DNA of 64,000 nucleotides from Staphylotrichum longicolle (GCA_019096155.1 JAHCVI010000001.1:62001-126000), one strand, 5' to 3'; shown: positions 1 to 11,807, numbered from the stretch's first letter. The notes: generated by a model not told the origin, from the letters alone. Program-made: numbers and translations.

Positions 1-633
1 GGCATGTCACTGGTACTGTAGGTATTTCAAGCTGCGAAGGTCACAATTGAGATCCTCTGTCAGGACGGGCAGGTAGTAAGGGCTGGGTTGCAAAACTCGC
101 GGGACGGTGCTGGCTATGGCTCGGATTGGGAAGGTCGACATCTGCCGGAAACCGGGACGGGCAGTTGTTCGACCTGTGCCAAGGCCGTCGATTCTCTTGG
201 CCCTTGTCCCCTTTGTGCCGAGTCCAGGTATCTCTTCCCTTCATCCCGGGCCGGCAGACGCAGAATGCGTCTGGTGTCAGATTTTGCATAGCAGATGACA
301 TTGGATATGGTCACCTCACAGTAATGTCCGCAGCTCGAGTAGGCGCTGTTTTGATTGCAAAGGCGAACGGGAAAATGGACCCAGTCCTCGCCCTGATGTC
401 TTGTATCCTCAGCTTCCACAGCACGGATCTCGGCTCGTACTAGAAGCAGGGGCTGGGCTATGGGCTTTGGCAGGTGGAGCCAGAAAGTACCATATCAAGG
501 ACACAAGCAAGCAATTGGGGGGGGCTTTTGTGCACAGATGTCGATGCAGCTCACCTCTGAGCGCGATTTCATAAGACGTCCAGGATAATGTACAACCCTA
601 AATCCGACCCTGACTCCCAGTTCCACTGTCCAT
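1..633. other. Intergenic, no gene seen
   Basis: Only short overlapping open frames on both strands (about 100 codons or fewer), none with a recognisable domain. The right part probably holds the 3' UTR of the minus-strand gene that ends at 634. Confidence 0.5.
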
Positions 634-1972
634 TCACCAGCCAGGCTGTGAGGTTGCTCGCGCCAGTTGTTGTTGTTGCTCCTGTTTCCTCAGCTCAGCA
701 GCGTCTTCGGCTCGCAATTCGGTCGTGCTAGCGTGGAACGAGCGCTCTTCGAGAATGATGTACTTGCTGTCGTCGTTGACGGTGTCCAGCTGCGAAAGCC
801 CGAGGGCGCTCTTCACTCGCTTCTTGTTCTTGGGAACGGACCCGATCGTGACAATGGTGCTGGTAGGCCCGCTCTGCTTCTGGTTGCTGTTTTTGGGTGT
901 GCTGCCGCCGAGCGCAGACGCGCCAAAGATTTTCTTGACAAGAGGGAACAGGGTGGGGATGCATGCTCCGATGAGCACGCAGTTGCCTTCGATACTGCAG
1001 ACGGCGGACACGTCAGAACGGCGAGGCTCACAGCGCTCTTTGACTCCTGCGACTGAACTCACTTTGTCCAGAGCACCACGTCATCAACCGCATATGTGAA
1101 GTCCACGAGCGACAGAAGGCCGCTCAGTGTGTAGCACTTGTAACAAGTAATGGCGCAGGCACTAGTGTTAGGGAGTCACGTCGATCAGCCCGGTGCCACA
1201 TCCCACACTCAGGGGGCTCAGCTCTGCTCACCAGTACCCGAATCCCAGCGAGGACGACAAGGCCAACTTCTTCTTCCAGTTGAGTTGCAATCTGAACAGC
1301 ACAATGGTCGGATAAAGTGCCAAATAAAAGTCGAAAATGGCAGAGCAGATGCCCAGGGCCATGGCGTAATCCACCGTGATCCGCCGGTCCCAACATGTCC
1401 CCTCGGCCCCACCCCACTGTGCTGCCGCCGGAGTGCATTGGGCAAAGTTGATGACAAGCATGCCAGCTGACATCAACAAGTAGAGGATCGAGATGAGCCA
1501 CATGAGCCGCTTATGCCACGGGCCGGGATCGAGGATCTTGGCGAGGAGTATGATGACGGCGAACTTGGGTATCGTAAACGATGTTACGCCCGGCACAAAC
1601 GAGACGACGGTGTAGTAGATGGCATGGCTGGTATTCTCGGGGGGCAGTGTAGCCATATGCCGGCCGCCGCCATATGAGATGGCGACTCCGGCCAGCACTA
1701 CATACGAGATACTCAGGAGCTAGACACTCCATTCGTCAGGTTCCAAATGAATGATCAGTTTTGCAGGATTTGAAGAGACTCACGATACACAAAACGACAA
1801 TGTAATCGTCGCTTCCAAGTTTTCCAATTGAGATCATGCGACTGTATATCCTGCCAGTCACAAAGAGAAGGGCGATGAATGTCAGCGTCCCCGTGACTCC
1901 AAGAATCAACGGGCCCTTATTCTCTTGAGCCCAGCCCGGATAAGGCTCCTCGAAGTCGGGGACTGTCGACAT
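634..1972 (-). CDS. SAT4/PTH11-like seven-helix integral membrane protein (fungal rhodopsin domain)
   Basis: Reconstructed as four exons: 1972-1784, 1719-1232, 1161-1063 and 994-634, with introns of 64, 70 and 68 bp (GTGAGT/CTAG, GTGAGC/CTAG, GTGAGT/CTGCAG). The joined frame is 378 aa. The order of features is typical of the fungal SAT4/rhodopsin-domain family: a short acidic N-terminus, helix 1 (GVTGTLTFIALLFV), the GSDDYIVVL loop motif at about residues 53-61, a YGGGRHM loop, several further hydrophobic helices, and the ending FTYAVDDVVLWTNIEGN / IGACIPTLFPL, which forms only after splicing. The cytoplasmic tail of about 110 residues is polar and Gln-rich. Members are plasma-membrane proteins, some GPCR-like (PTH11), but most have no known ligand. 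It lacks an obvious CFEM domain. Family membership is confident; function is unknown. Confidence 0.88.
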
Positions 1973-4177
1973 GTCTTTTAGGTCTGAGACACTGCTGGAT
2001 GATCGTGGCCAAGTTTTGAGAGTCGGCGGGGTGGATGCTGCAGAGAAGGAAGTCCCTTATTATCAATGGGCCGAGTCCCGGGGTCTCCAAACAAGCATCG
2101 CGCCACATGGGCCAAAGCTTAGTTGCGAGCTCTTTGGGTATCAATACTCCGTGGGGCTTGCAAGAGGGTGATGGAGAGCAGGGGATGTCGCATCCCGTGG
2201 CATATCAGTAGAAGGCGGCCGTGCCATTGGGATATGGGGAAGTGGCAAGATCTTTGACCGAGTCAGTGATGTTTTGCCATGACGACAAACAGCATTGCTG
2301 GGCTGGGCTGGGCAAGCCCGCGGCGCACGGTTGTCGTCCTGTCGGTTTACTCAACCATCTTCCTCGCTGCTTGTCGAGAATGGGAGTCCTTTGACGCAGG
2401 AACGGCAGGGGTCCTATTTTGTTTGGGAAAGGTTGTGCCAGGGTCAACAGCGAACATTGGCCCCTTTTCACCTTGGCATCGATCGGAACCCGCGGGCCTT
2501 GGTCGACTTCCTGGGGTCAACCCCGCTCTGTTCCAGGCTCTTGGACACTGATGTGGTCCACTGGGCAATCATACGATATCCCAGCCGTGTTTTCAGACTT
2601 GGCAGGCGTATTAACCAATCTCGCGGGCGTGCTGTTGGGACTCAGCGCGTGTCTGGCATCCAAGACCGGTGAGCCGCTCGGGCCCTGGGAGTACCAAGCG
2701 GCGGGATCGATGCATGCCTGTCAGCAGTGATCGTTTTCTTAGCTAATGAATAAGTACCTAAAAGCTGGGGAGAAATATGCGGCAGGCTCCCTTGCAGACC
2801 ACCATCGGCAGATAAAATAGTCTTGTCATCTCGTCTCCCACGACTTCCCTCTTGCCAAGCAAGGAGGGATGGATTTTTAAGGGCATACGATATACAGCCG
2901 TTGCGTCAACCTCAGACTTTGCTCACATTCGAAAAGTTCTGAATACCTGTCCTGTCGTGTGTGTGCGAGAAATATTTCCCAAGCTCTGGGATGTTGGACC
3001 AAAGCACTGTATCTTCTCTCCTTAGCCCCCGCCTCGAACGGATCAGGGTCCGGACTGAAACCCCACAGAGCATGCACCTCATTATTTGGGAAGTTAACGT
3101 TGCCCTTGTTGTTGACACAGACCGACCTGGAAGTTGCGTGGTCGCCATCGACGTGCCGGCTTTCCCCCCCGGAGGAACCGGTGGGCTTGGCCTCTTGGCT
3201 TTTCCCCGAGTTCCCCGTAGCGCAGCGGCTGGCAGCATCCGCGAAGCCCGCGCGGGCTGAAAATGAGGAGCCAACCCGCCCACCGGGATCTTCCCGAAGT
3301 TGGGGGCGCAAGATCTCCCGTATTCGCTTTCGGTTTAGGGCCAGTTATTGGTCACTCGACTGATCCCAATGCCGGCCTCCCCACTGTCAGCCCTTAAGAC
3401 AGGGGCCAATATCAGGACCGCGCCATACTTGACATGGCCCTGAAGAAGCATGCAGTTCGCCAAGGGATGCAGACATTCTTGTCCTCCATCTCCTCATTTT
3501 CTCTACGCATGAGAACACAATCAGAAGGGAACATGCTTCTCCGAAATCCTCAGCTGTTGTCTAACGGTCCAGGGCTTCGTGAACTCGGCTTCCTGTTCAC
3601 CCTTTTGGGCCTTTGCCTTCAGCGGTCCTTTGGGGAGCAGAAGATGCCCTGGTCGCCTGTGTTTTCCGAAAGCGAAGAAGAGCGGGGATGTGTGCCAAGA
3701 ATGGTGGTTAAAAGGATCCAGGATGAAAGAGGAGGAGAGACGGGAAAGACTCAGTGCACCTTAATGCAGCTGCTCCTGCGCCTGTGCCGCTGCATTGCCT
3801 GGATTTTCAACTCGTTGTCCCCGCCCAGCCTAAGTTAGTCTCTTAAAGGTGCCCCGTTGTCTTTCGCCCTCGCCCCCTGCCCTTAACTTGGTCTGCTCAA
3901 ACCTGGTCAATCGAGGTGACATCAAGGTGGTCAAGCACAATGTCGAACCAAACTCTCGACAGCACTAGTTATCGGGCAGGTTAACGGCAGTCCCACGTGG
4001 TCCGCGCACGCCGGCAGTGGCCGGACAAATGGAGAGGTTAAATACTGTCACGTAACCCGCTCTGCTTGAAGCTCCGTCCCGTAGCCCCTTAAAGTCACTG
4101 CCTTGGCCTCAGCTGCATCATCGCCCCCCGCGCTTTGCCCTCAGCCTGCCGTCCCGATCTGCACCTCGGAGCACACC
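1973..4177. other. Intergenic, no gene seen
   Basis: About 2.2 kb between two divergent genes. Open frames exist on both strands at 2877-3363 and a 134-codon plus-strand frame at 3434-3838, but they overlap one another and show no domain. A CACGTG E-box lies at 3994-3999, about 180 bp upstream of the rhodanese gene. Confidence 0.45.
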
Positions 4178-5161
4178 ATGATTGGTTCTCTCGCTATTGT
4201 CGCCCCGGCGCTTGCCGGCCTGCTTCCGGCCGCTGCGGCTGTGGCGGCCTCTGCTCAGACAGTCTCGGAGCGCAACATCACGCCCTTGGCGTGTCTCTTC
4301 TTCGGTCCGACCGTCAGCCCATGGTGGCTCAGCAAGTGCAAAGCGCACCTGGACCTGGTCGTTATTGACTTGCGGTCCGCGGCCGAGTATGCCGAGTCCC
4401 ACATCCCCGGTAGCTTCAGCCTGCCGTTTGAGCCCGTCTCGGCGTGGAGCCAGATGGGTCCCGGCGACCTCCTCCTCGAGATGCCTCCATCAGCCGACGT
4501 CTTCGCCTCGCTCTCCGCTATTGGTGTTAGCAATCCCGACCCGGCCACCAAAATTGTCCTCGTCAATGGTGTTGGCGTCCCAGCGTTTCCTCAGGCCGCC
4601 TCGCCCCGCGTGGCCACGACCCTCAAGTACGCCGGCATCTCGGAGGGCCGCGTCTCTGTGCTCGACGGTGGCTTCCCCGGTTGGACGAGCGAGAACCTAC
4701 CGACCACGACTGTTGTTCCGACCCCGGTTCCCCGCACCTACACTGCCACCGAGGACCGCAGCTTTCTTGTCAACATCGACTATGTCGCGGCCAACATCAA
4801 CAAGAAGAACCAAGGAATTTACTTGATCGACGGGCGCGATGAGGCTGTTTACAATGGCAGCGTGTTGGAGGACTGGGCTCTAAAGGCCGGACACATCCCC
4901 TCAGCGGTCTCACTGCCGGCCAAGCACATCTGGAACGCCGACGGCAGCTGGAAGAGCCCGCTGGAGCTGCTCGCTCAGTTGCGTGGTGCCGTCGGATACG
5001 GCGTGAGCCGTAGCTACGGCAAAATCATTGTCTATTGCGGCGTCGGCGGCTATGCTTCGAGCTGGTACTTTGTTCTTACCCGCATCCTCGGGTTCGACAA
5101 CGTCGTCATGTATGATGGCTCAGCACAGGAGTGGAGTCGGCACTACGATATGGAGTTGTAG
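4178..5161 (+). CDS. Secreted tandem-rhodanese (thiosulfate/mercaptopyruvate sulfurtransferase-like) protein
   Basis: Single exon, 327 aa. I chose the ATG at 4178 (context CACCATGA) over a start 25 codons upstream because it begins directly with a hydrophobic signal-like segment (MIGSLAIVAPALAGLLPAAA). Two rhodanese domains follow. The N-terminal one has VVIDLRSAAEY, HIPGS and LDGGFPGW (about residues 61-169), but its loop position (NGVGVPAF, 130-137) has no cysteine. The C-terminal one has YLIDGRDEAVY, GHIPSAVSLP and the active-site loop IVYCGVGGYAS with the likely catalytic Cys287. This inactive-N/active-C layout is standard for eukaryotic two-domain sulfurtransferases, which transfer sulfane sulfur to thiophilic acceptors. 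The secretory leader is unusual, since most such enzymes are mitochondrial or cytosolic. The substrate is unknown. Confidence 0.88.
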   Translation: MIGSLAIVAPALAGLLPAAAAVAASAQTVSERNITPLACLFFGPTVSPWWLSKCKAHLDLVVIDLRSAAEYAESHIPGSFSLPFEPVSAWSQMGPGDLLLEMPPSADVFASLSAIGVSNPDPATKIVLVNGVGVPAFPQAASPRVATTLKYAGISEGRVSVLDGGFPGWTSENLPTTTVVPTPVPRTYTATEDRSFLVNIDYVAANINKKNQGIYLIDGRDEAVYNGSVLEDWALKAGHIPSAVSLPAKHIWNADGSWKSPLELLAQLRGAVGYGVSRSYGKIIVYCGVGGYASSWYFVLTRILGFDNVVMYDGSAQEWSRHYDMEL

Positions 5162-6520
5162 GTTGTTTAGAAGCTCATGGCTTGATGCGCTCCCAATTAC
5201 CGTTCCCTCTCTGATTGAGTTGCTTGTTTGATGGTTTTAATTCCTTACCATGTGCATGCTGGCCTGGAACGAAGCTCGGCCACTACTTAAGCCCTGTCTC
5301 CGATGACTTCTCACACGCGACCAGTTGCCATTTTCGGAGTAGCTCCCACCAAGTTCCCCTCAGCATGAGCCTGGAACATGCCAAGGCAAAACAACCTCTC
5401 CCTTACACACGATACGCTTCATGATCGACAGTCTGGAAGCCTTGACGCATCAAGAGTCTAAAATAAGAATGCCCTGAAACCCCAGGCCTTGAATTATCCC
5501 GATTGGTGAATTTCCAACTGCCGAAGAAACCACCAGAGCACGGCAACGATTAGTTGTTGCAGGACTTGTGGACCCGAACTGCGACGTCCACTGATGTCCA
5601 GCTGAACCGGCACTGACAAGCAACGCAGCGAAGAGCACAAGCTAAAATAGCTGGTGTCCTGGAATCGTTGTGGCTTGAGCAAGAAGTACCCCGTTCGTCT
5701 TCCCCCGCGACAGCCTCCTACACCACTTGTTAACCTCATGCTCCGTGTTGCAGACCCGTCTTGGTGCTCACGTTCCCATCACTGCGCAGTTATGACAATC
5801 TTTCACGGCTGCCTTGTCTATCCCAGTCTGTACCGCACACCCTCAGGGTTGTTATTTCGTTCGATCTCCCCAGATGCTGTTTCTGGCATCACGGGGACTC
5901 GAGTCGCCTGGAGTCAGGTCCTGGGTCTGGCGGCGAAAATCACCCCGCGTGTCGCGCGGTGAACCGCAGAAAAGATTGAAACTCCTGAGATCGGCTCTGC
6001 CAAGTGAAGTTCTGCGACATACAAGCATTGCACCAAGACTTGACAACATCTTGGCGCGCTCTAGAAACGAACACATGCAGTGTTTTAACCCAAATATAGC
6101 AAGGCCAAGTTCTTGATCAGCCAAGTTGGGCCCAGAGGATTAGTTATTCCAGAGCCAAGAACATAATGAGACTCGGAGATGGCGAGAAACCGGTCTCGAC
6201 TCTTGTGGGGGGCCTTGAGCCTCGGTCGGAGTTGGGTGCCCGCCGGTTCGAAGCGGAAGTTATGATTCCCCGTATCCCAAGTGGCGCTGAAGCTCTTCTG
6301 CTTCCTCTCTGTTCGTTTCTGTGTTCTCTGTAGCGCTGGACGCTTTTGCTTTTCTCTATATTTCCTTTTTTTCCTTCTCCCTTTCGTTGTACGGTTGCAG
6401 TCCCGCCTAATCATCTATTCAAGGTTTCTGTTTGGTCATTCACCATACCCCTTTCTCGAGCTGGGCTCGGGTCCAACGAAGCTCATCTGTGGATTCAACA
6501 ACCGAAAAGCCGGAGGGCCC
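5162..6520. other. Intergenic / probable 5' leader of the phosphate symporter
   Basis: No supported gene. From about 6290 the plus strand becomes strongly T-rich and pyrimidine-rich up to the PHO89 start codon, as in many fungal promoters and 5' leaders. I see no CACGTG phosphate box here. Confidence 0.4.
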
Positions 6521-8722
6521 ATGTTTGCTATGCCTCTCTCTCAATTCAACTATCTCTTTGTCATTGGCACGCTCTTTGCATTCCTTGATGCCTGGAACAT
6601 CGGTTCGTCATCTCCAATCTCTCAGCTACGTTCTTCCTTCCACCCCCTCTCTACACTTTCACGACCTTGTGGGTGGCGTCCTAGCTCCAGCCTCGCTAAC
6701 GTCTTTCAGGGGCAAACGATGTCGCCAACGCGTGGGCAACCTCGGTCGCATCCCGCTCCATAAAATACCTCCCTGCCATGATGTTGGCCGCCGTCATGGA
6801 ATTCTCGGGCGCGGTAGGAGTGGGAGCACGTGTGGCCGACACGATCCGTACAAAGATTGTGGACACCGAGCAGTTTGCCGATAGCCCAGCTGTTCTCATG
6901 CTGGGGATGGTATGTGCCGTCATCGCGTCGTCGGTGTATCTCACCTTCGCTACCAAAGTGGGACTGCCAGTCTCCACAACCCACTCTCTCATGGGAGGTG
7001 TCATCGGTTTTGGGATTGCAGCAGTCGGCGTCGACGGGGTGCAATGGGTTAGCTCCGAGAACACGATCAACAGCGGTGTGATTCAGGTAAGTTGTCCGGA
7101 CATAACTCTTCTGTTGTTTTGCCACAGCTCGTCAAAACGTCGCGGGTTTAGCTCAGTTGGGAGAGCGTCAGACTGAAGTCAAACTTCGGGAATTCCACAA
7201 TCTGAAGGTCGTGTGTTCGATCCACACAAACCGCATCCAGTTCTCTTTTTGCCGCCAAGTCTGAGTTGCTCAATGCTTAACACCACGTTTACCAGGTATT
7301 CTTGGCCTGGATCATCGCACCCGCCCTCGCCGGTATCCTTGCCGCAGCTATTTTCCTGGTCACGAAATACGCTGTCCTGCTCCGTTCCAACCCTGTACTG
7401 AATGGCCTTTTTCTCGTTCCTGTCTACTCGGCAGTCACAGCCTCCCTCATCGCCATGCTCTTGGTCTGGAAAGGGGGTTCGTACGAAGTGAACCTGACCG
7501 ACTCACAAATACCCATGGTTATCATATCCGTCGGCATTGGATTCGGCATGCTCGTGGCAACCTTCTTCGTCCCATGGCTCTACCGCGTTGTTATCAAGGA
7601 AGACTGGCAGCTAAGATGGTACCACATGTACCAAGGCCCGTTATTGCTGCGTCGAGGTCCCGTTCCACCGCCGCCCGGAGGCTACACTGGGCCTGTGCAG
7701 GACTATTACGCTGGACGCGCTACAAAGGAAGCTATTGCCGTCCAGAGGTTAGATCTCGAATCCAGGGACAGCAACATGGAGCGATCAGACAAAGTTGATT
7801 CGATACCGCCTATTTCTCGGCAGGAGGGGTCATTGGTCGGCCCCCGACCAGAAGGAGTATGGTACTCAGGGCAGCTGATGTTCTGGTATCTGAAGTGGGC
7901 TATCTTCCACGGCGTCGACCAAGACGTCGTTGGTCACCAGTCGAGCAGCGGAGCAAGCGATGCACTGGCCAAAAACCTTGATGATATGCATGCTCGCGCA
8001 GCGAGATACGACAACAAAGCTGAATATCTTTATAGCTTTCTGCAAATCATGATCGCCGCCACATCTTCCTTCACACACGGCGCAAATGATGTCTCCAAGT
8101 TTGTCATCCATCCTAGCCTCCCCGTCTCTGTCTAGGACTGGCCTAACATGGTTCCAGTGCTATCGGCCCATATGCCACCATTTTTCAGATTTGGAAGGAC
8201 GGTAGGCTCCCAGGGAACGATGAAGCCGAGGTGCCAACCTGGATTCTGTATGTGGCGGGGCAGATACCATCCCGTCTAACATGAACAGTACAGCTTACAA
8301 TCCTAGTGTTTTTGGCGGTGCCGGCATCGTCATTGGACTTTGGACCTACGGGTACAACATCATGGGGAATTTGGGCAACAAAATCACGCTGCAATCACCT
8401 TCGCGGGGCTTTTCTATGGAGCTGGGCAGTGCGTTCACGGTTATCATGGCAACTCGACTTTGTAAGTAGCCCGCTTTTATATCCGGTCCTGGAATGAAGA
8501 AGCTGATACGCTCCCGGAACAGCTCTGCCCGTCTCAACAACCCAGTGCATCACTGGCGCCACTGTGGGCATAGGGCTCTGCAATGGGGACTGGCGCACCA
8601 TCAACTGGCGAATGGTGGCTTGGATTTACATGGGTTGGTTCATCACGCTTCCCTCTGCCGCTCTTATCTCTGGGGCGCTGATGGGATTTGTCCTCAATGC
8701 CCCGCGTTGGGTTATGAGATAG
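6521..8722 (+). CDS. PHO89: PiT-family Na+/phosphate symporter (PHO89 / Neurospora PHO-4 type)
   Basis: Six exons: 6521-6602, 6710-7086, 7296-8098, 8158-8247, 8307-8461 and 8523-8722; introns of 107, 209, 59, 59 and 61 bp. The joined frame is 568 aa, the usual length. Both PiT signature repeats are visible: N-terminal FLDAWNIGANDVANAWATS and C-terminal THGANDVSNAIGPYA, each completed across a splice site. Also seen are VSTTHSLMGG and its C-terminal partner LPVSTTQCITGATVG, and a long hydrophilic central loop (about residues 265-375). The family imports inorganic phosphate with Na+ (or H+) across the plasma membrane, generally induced by phosphate starvation. Two in-frame ATGs (6521, 6530) are possible starts. 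The 209-bp second intron holds a complete tRNA-Phe gene on the same strand. Confidence 0.95.
7142..7235 (+). tRNA. trnF-GAA: tRNA-Phe(GAA), intron-containing, nested in a PHO89 intron
   Basis: Full cloverleaf: acceptor strands 7142-7148 and 7228-7234 (one G-A mismatch at the fifth pair), D-arm with GCTCAGTTGGGAGAGC, anticodon stem TCAGA (7168-7172)/TCTGA (7201-7205), anticodon GAA at 7175-7177, variable AGGTC, and T-arm GTGTG-TTCGATC-CACAC. A 21-nt tRNA intron (7179-7199) sits one base 3' of the anticodon, the canonical site, and contains ACTTC that can pair with the anticodon loop. T5 at 7246-7250 is a good Pol III terminator. The gene lies wholly within the spliceosomal intron 7087-7295 of the phosphate symporter. 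Confidence 0.95.
7246..7250 (+). terminator. Pol III T5 terminator of tRNA-Phe
   Basis: A run of five T residues 11 nt after the tRNA 3' end, on the tRNA strand, still inside the host intron. Confidence 0.7.
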
Positions 8723-10017
8723 CATGTCTTCATGTGGAATGAGCGTGTGGCAGTCAAACAGAGGTAAAGTGAATGGGGGCTTGTTCGTGGCTTCTTGGGC
8801 TGGGTTTCTCAAGGGTTGAAGAGTTGGCTATAGTTGTGGCCTTTAGAGAGGAGGTTAGAGTTTTACGCTCCAATCCCGAATGTCCTACATATAGAGCTGG
8901 CAAAACAGCTTCACAGGTGCCCAGACGCTGTGAGGTGCGGTACAATGATCCCAGAACAACAATGCTAGGCTGAAAGTTGCCCTGTAAGAAAAGCTTACTG
9001 CTGTCACGGTATAGGCGAGAGCGTTCTCAACAGAAGAGTTTCGCGTTTACAACCTTGGCAGTCCGGGACTGTGAAACTATGGCGAGAATACGGCTACTGT
9101 CATCTTTCTTGAGACGCTACGCTGTGACAGCGGAGGGCCCGGCAGCTCTCGTGAAGTATCCGCACCTTCACCGGCTCGGTTCGGGTACGTCTACAATACA
9201 AATGCCTTTACCATTAAACAGTCTCTTGGCGTTGAGACTTCTGCCCAGCAGTTCCCGCGCACCTAGCCTTCCGTGAGGGACTTGGGCTCTCTGCTATAAT
9301 GCTTGGCAGCCCAGGCAAGACGGCTGTCCCAGAGCCCTTGTTGGCCATTCATGACGCTGGCGAACATACTGAGTCCATTCACGCCAGCCATCTGACAATG
9401 AATGCAGTCTCCAAGGTCAGATCACTCAAGAATGCAGGGAGGATTCGCACTTTATGTGTCTCAATTGGCAAGCCTGGGCACTCGTTGAGGCGGGGACATG
9501 TGACGGCAAGGAGAAGCAGGCAGGGCCAACTTTGCGTCAGTGACGTCGAGAGTTACTCTCACAGATCCTCACCTTTTCCAGGGGCAGGAGCGCAGTTAGA
9601 TCGAGGAGTGATCCGCTCGCGGAAGTCCTCTTTGTTGTTTTGATGTACTCCAACCAATGCAACCCGTTGCTCTCTGCTGCCATGCTCGGGTGGACGAGGT
9701 CGGTCATGCTAGGCGGAAAGCCGAGAGGCGGAACACGAGCGCCAAGTTGGATTCGAGAAGCACAACAGCCAGGTTAACTTGGGATCACCATTGATTTGTT
9801 CTTTTAATACTTTTCTTGAAGAGGACCTCGCCTATAATCTCCCACTTTTCTTTGTGAGTTATTGCGAGGCAACCGTTCCCTGTCAGTCAGGCTGAGAACC
9901 TGGACAGCCTCATCATTTGGGCCTGCCAGCTTCCTTTGCTTTTGCAGCCCTAGCGGCTCTCTCCACCCGGGACATTTTATTTGCAGGACTCAGTCTCTTG
10001 TTAGTACCAGTCTTGTC
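8723..10017. other. Intergenic, no gene seen
   Basis: About 1.3 kb between two convergent genes (3' ends of PHO89 and of the MFS exporter). Only short open frames without domains. Confidence 0.45.
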
Positions 10018-11807
10018 TCAGGCGAATTGCTGGGGAGAGAACTCACCGACCACGGCAGACCCGACGAGGACAAGGTCCAACAGGGCCAATCCGGTAAAGC
10101 ACCAGCCGCTCCCCATTCTTGAGACCAAGGAGGGAATAATGACGGCAGCAATTGCAGCGCCAGGGTTGCGTAGCATGTTCCCGAGAGCAAAGGCACCGGC
10201 AGCTTGCTGGGCTACACACTCTGTAAGGAAAGCGGTTGTGGTGACAAAGACCCAGTTCATGCCGAAGCCAGCTGAGGGTTTCAGGGTTAGCATACCATCT
10301 GGAAAGCCATCTTGCTGCAGCACTCACTGAGAAACGTCGCAAACAGCACCGCTGCTGGGTGGCCCGAAACCTCAACAAGCCAACCGTACATGATGCACCC
10401 TGCCACGCATACCAGGACACCCCAGATCTGGTCGACTAGCCGAAACTCGGGATCAACCTTGCCATCTTCCACAGCCTTGTCCTCCCTCGCACGGCGCCAG
10501 TCCGAGAATCGACCGCCACAAAGGGAGCCAACAATCATGGCGATTCCCACGGCAAGAAAGCCCGCACCCACAGCGGCAGATGACCAGTGGTACCGGGATG
10601 CCAGTTCAGTCGGTAGCTGCACGGCGATGGCAAAGTATGTGGGATACAGCATGGCTGTATTAAACGTCACGATCCCAATGGGCGGGTAACAGAACAGGCG
10701 CCAGTAGCCCTTGAGTGTTGGGACAGGCGGCGGCGGCCCGCGCTCCCATGACGGGGCCAAGGGCGAGGAGAGCGTCGGTGGCCAGATGAGCAGGCCGCGC
10801 TCTTGCGAGATTCTTCCGTTCCCGACACGGGCACGAAGGGTCTCCGGCAGCGCAAATAAGATAAGGCACCAAAGCGCAAAACCGGAGATGGCTGATAGAT
10901 GTCGTGTTAACGCTAGTGTGGGAAATGGTTCAGGGGTAGCCTACCGAGAAATCCAAAAATCCACCTCCAGTTGGCTTCCGCTAGCACACCGCCTAGAACC
11001 GGGCCAAGAACAGGGCCACATTGAGGTCCGGCAAGAAAGATAGACATGGCAAATGCTCTTCGCTTTGGCTCGGTAGTCTGAAAGTCGTGATCGAGGTTAG
11101 CAACGTAGGGCCTGCTTGAAGGAAGGGGGGGGGTGAAACCGAGCACGTACATCAGCAACCGATCCCGCACCCATAGACACCACAGCGGAACTTCCAAAAG
11201 CCTGCACAATCCTTAAAAAGACCAAGGCACCATAGTTGGCTGGCACAGCAGCCAGGAGAATGTTGGAGCCGATATAGAGGCGATTGAGATCAGATACAGA
11301 GGCCGGCGGCCTTTCCAGTCCGCAAAACTCGACCAAAAGAGCGGCTGTGAAAACCCGGCGCGTCAGAGATTCGGATGAATACTAAGTAGATGACGTCGCG
11401 ATACTTACGCCAAAGGCAAAGGTCAGCATAAACACCGACACGGTGATGTTAATGGCTGTCGCGCTCGCTTGGAACTCGCGCTCCAACACCGGCAGTGCAG
11501 GGAGATAGATGCCGCCGGCCAAGGGGCCAAAGAACCCCGCAACCGTAATGACACTCAAAATGAAGCGTCGCCGCCATGGTGAGAAGGCCGTGTATGGGGG
11601 TGTGGGCACCACATCCTTCTCAGGATCAGGTTGCCCTGATGGTGCTGGGGCAGGAGGCATCAGCTGTGTGAATCCTTCTGGGCTGTCTCGTTCTTCCCTT
11701 CTGCTCTTGGCCGGAAATCTGAGAGAATGTGGTTGCTCTGGGAGGTGGGTTTGCGCTGGCGGTTCTGCGTTGGGAACCAAGGGAGTTCGGTCCGAGTAGG
11801 GCACCAT
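10018..11807 (-). CDS. MFS exporter, DHA1 type, DTR1-like candidate; frame-broken
   Basis: Five exons: 11807-11409, 11344-11151, 11077-10945, 10891-10328 and 10271-10018; introns of 64, 73, 53 and 56 bp. Typical 12-helix DHA1 drug:H+ antiporter features are present: a long hydrophilic N-terminus with PWRRRFI, GGIYLPALPVLEREF, FWSSFADWKGRRPLYLIS (the motif-A loop), IVQAFGSSAVVSMGAG, GPVLGPVLGG (motif C) and WRWIFGFLG. Exon 2 is read in two frames: the first part ends at PLYLISI and the conserved continuation YIGSNILLAAVPANYG lies in the next frame. The exons sum to 1,544 nt, exactly one short of a complete frame, so one base is missing near 11276-11284. Divergent from the P450 and next to the DIT1-like gene, it is placed like the yeast bisformyl-dityrosine exporter Dtr1. 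That role is inference; the break may be real or an assembly error. Confidence 0.85.

Noticed and set aside
2877..3363. Overlapping 120-144 codon frames on both strands
   Set aside because: They mirror each other, have no domain and no splice partners.
11226..11283. Reading the DHA1 MFS frame break as a 58-bp intron (GTATCT...CCAG)
   Set aside because: It would delete conserved helix residues (LYLISI and YIGSNILLAAV) that are plainly coding on both sides.
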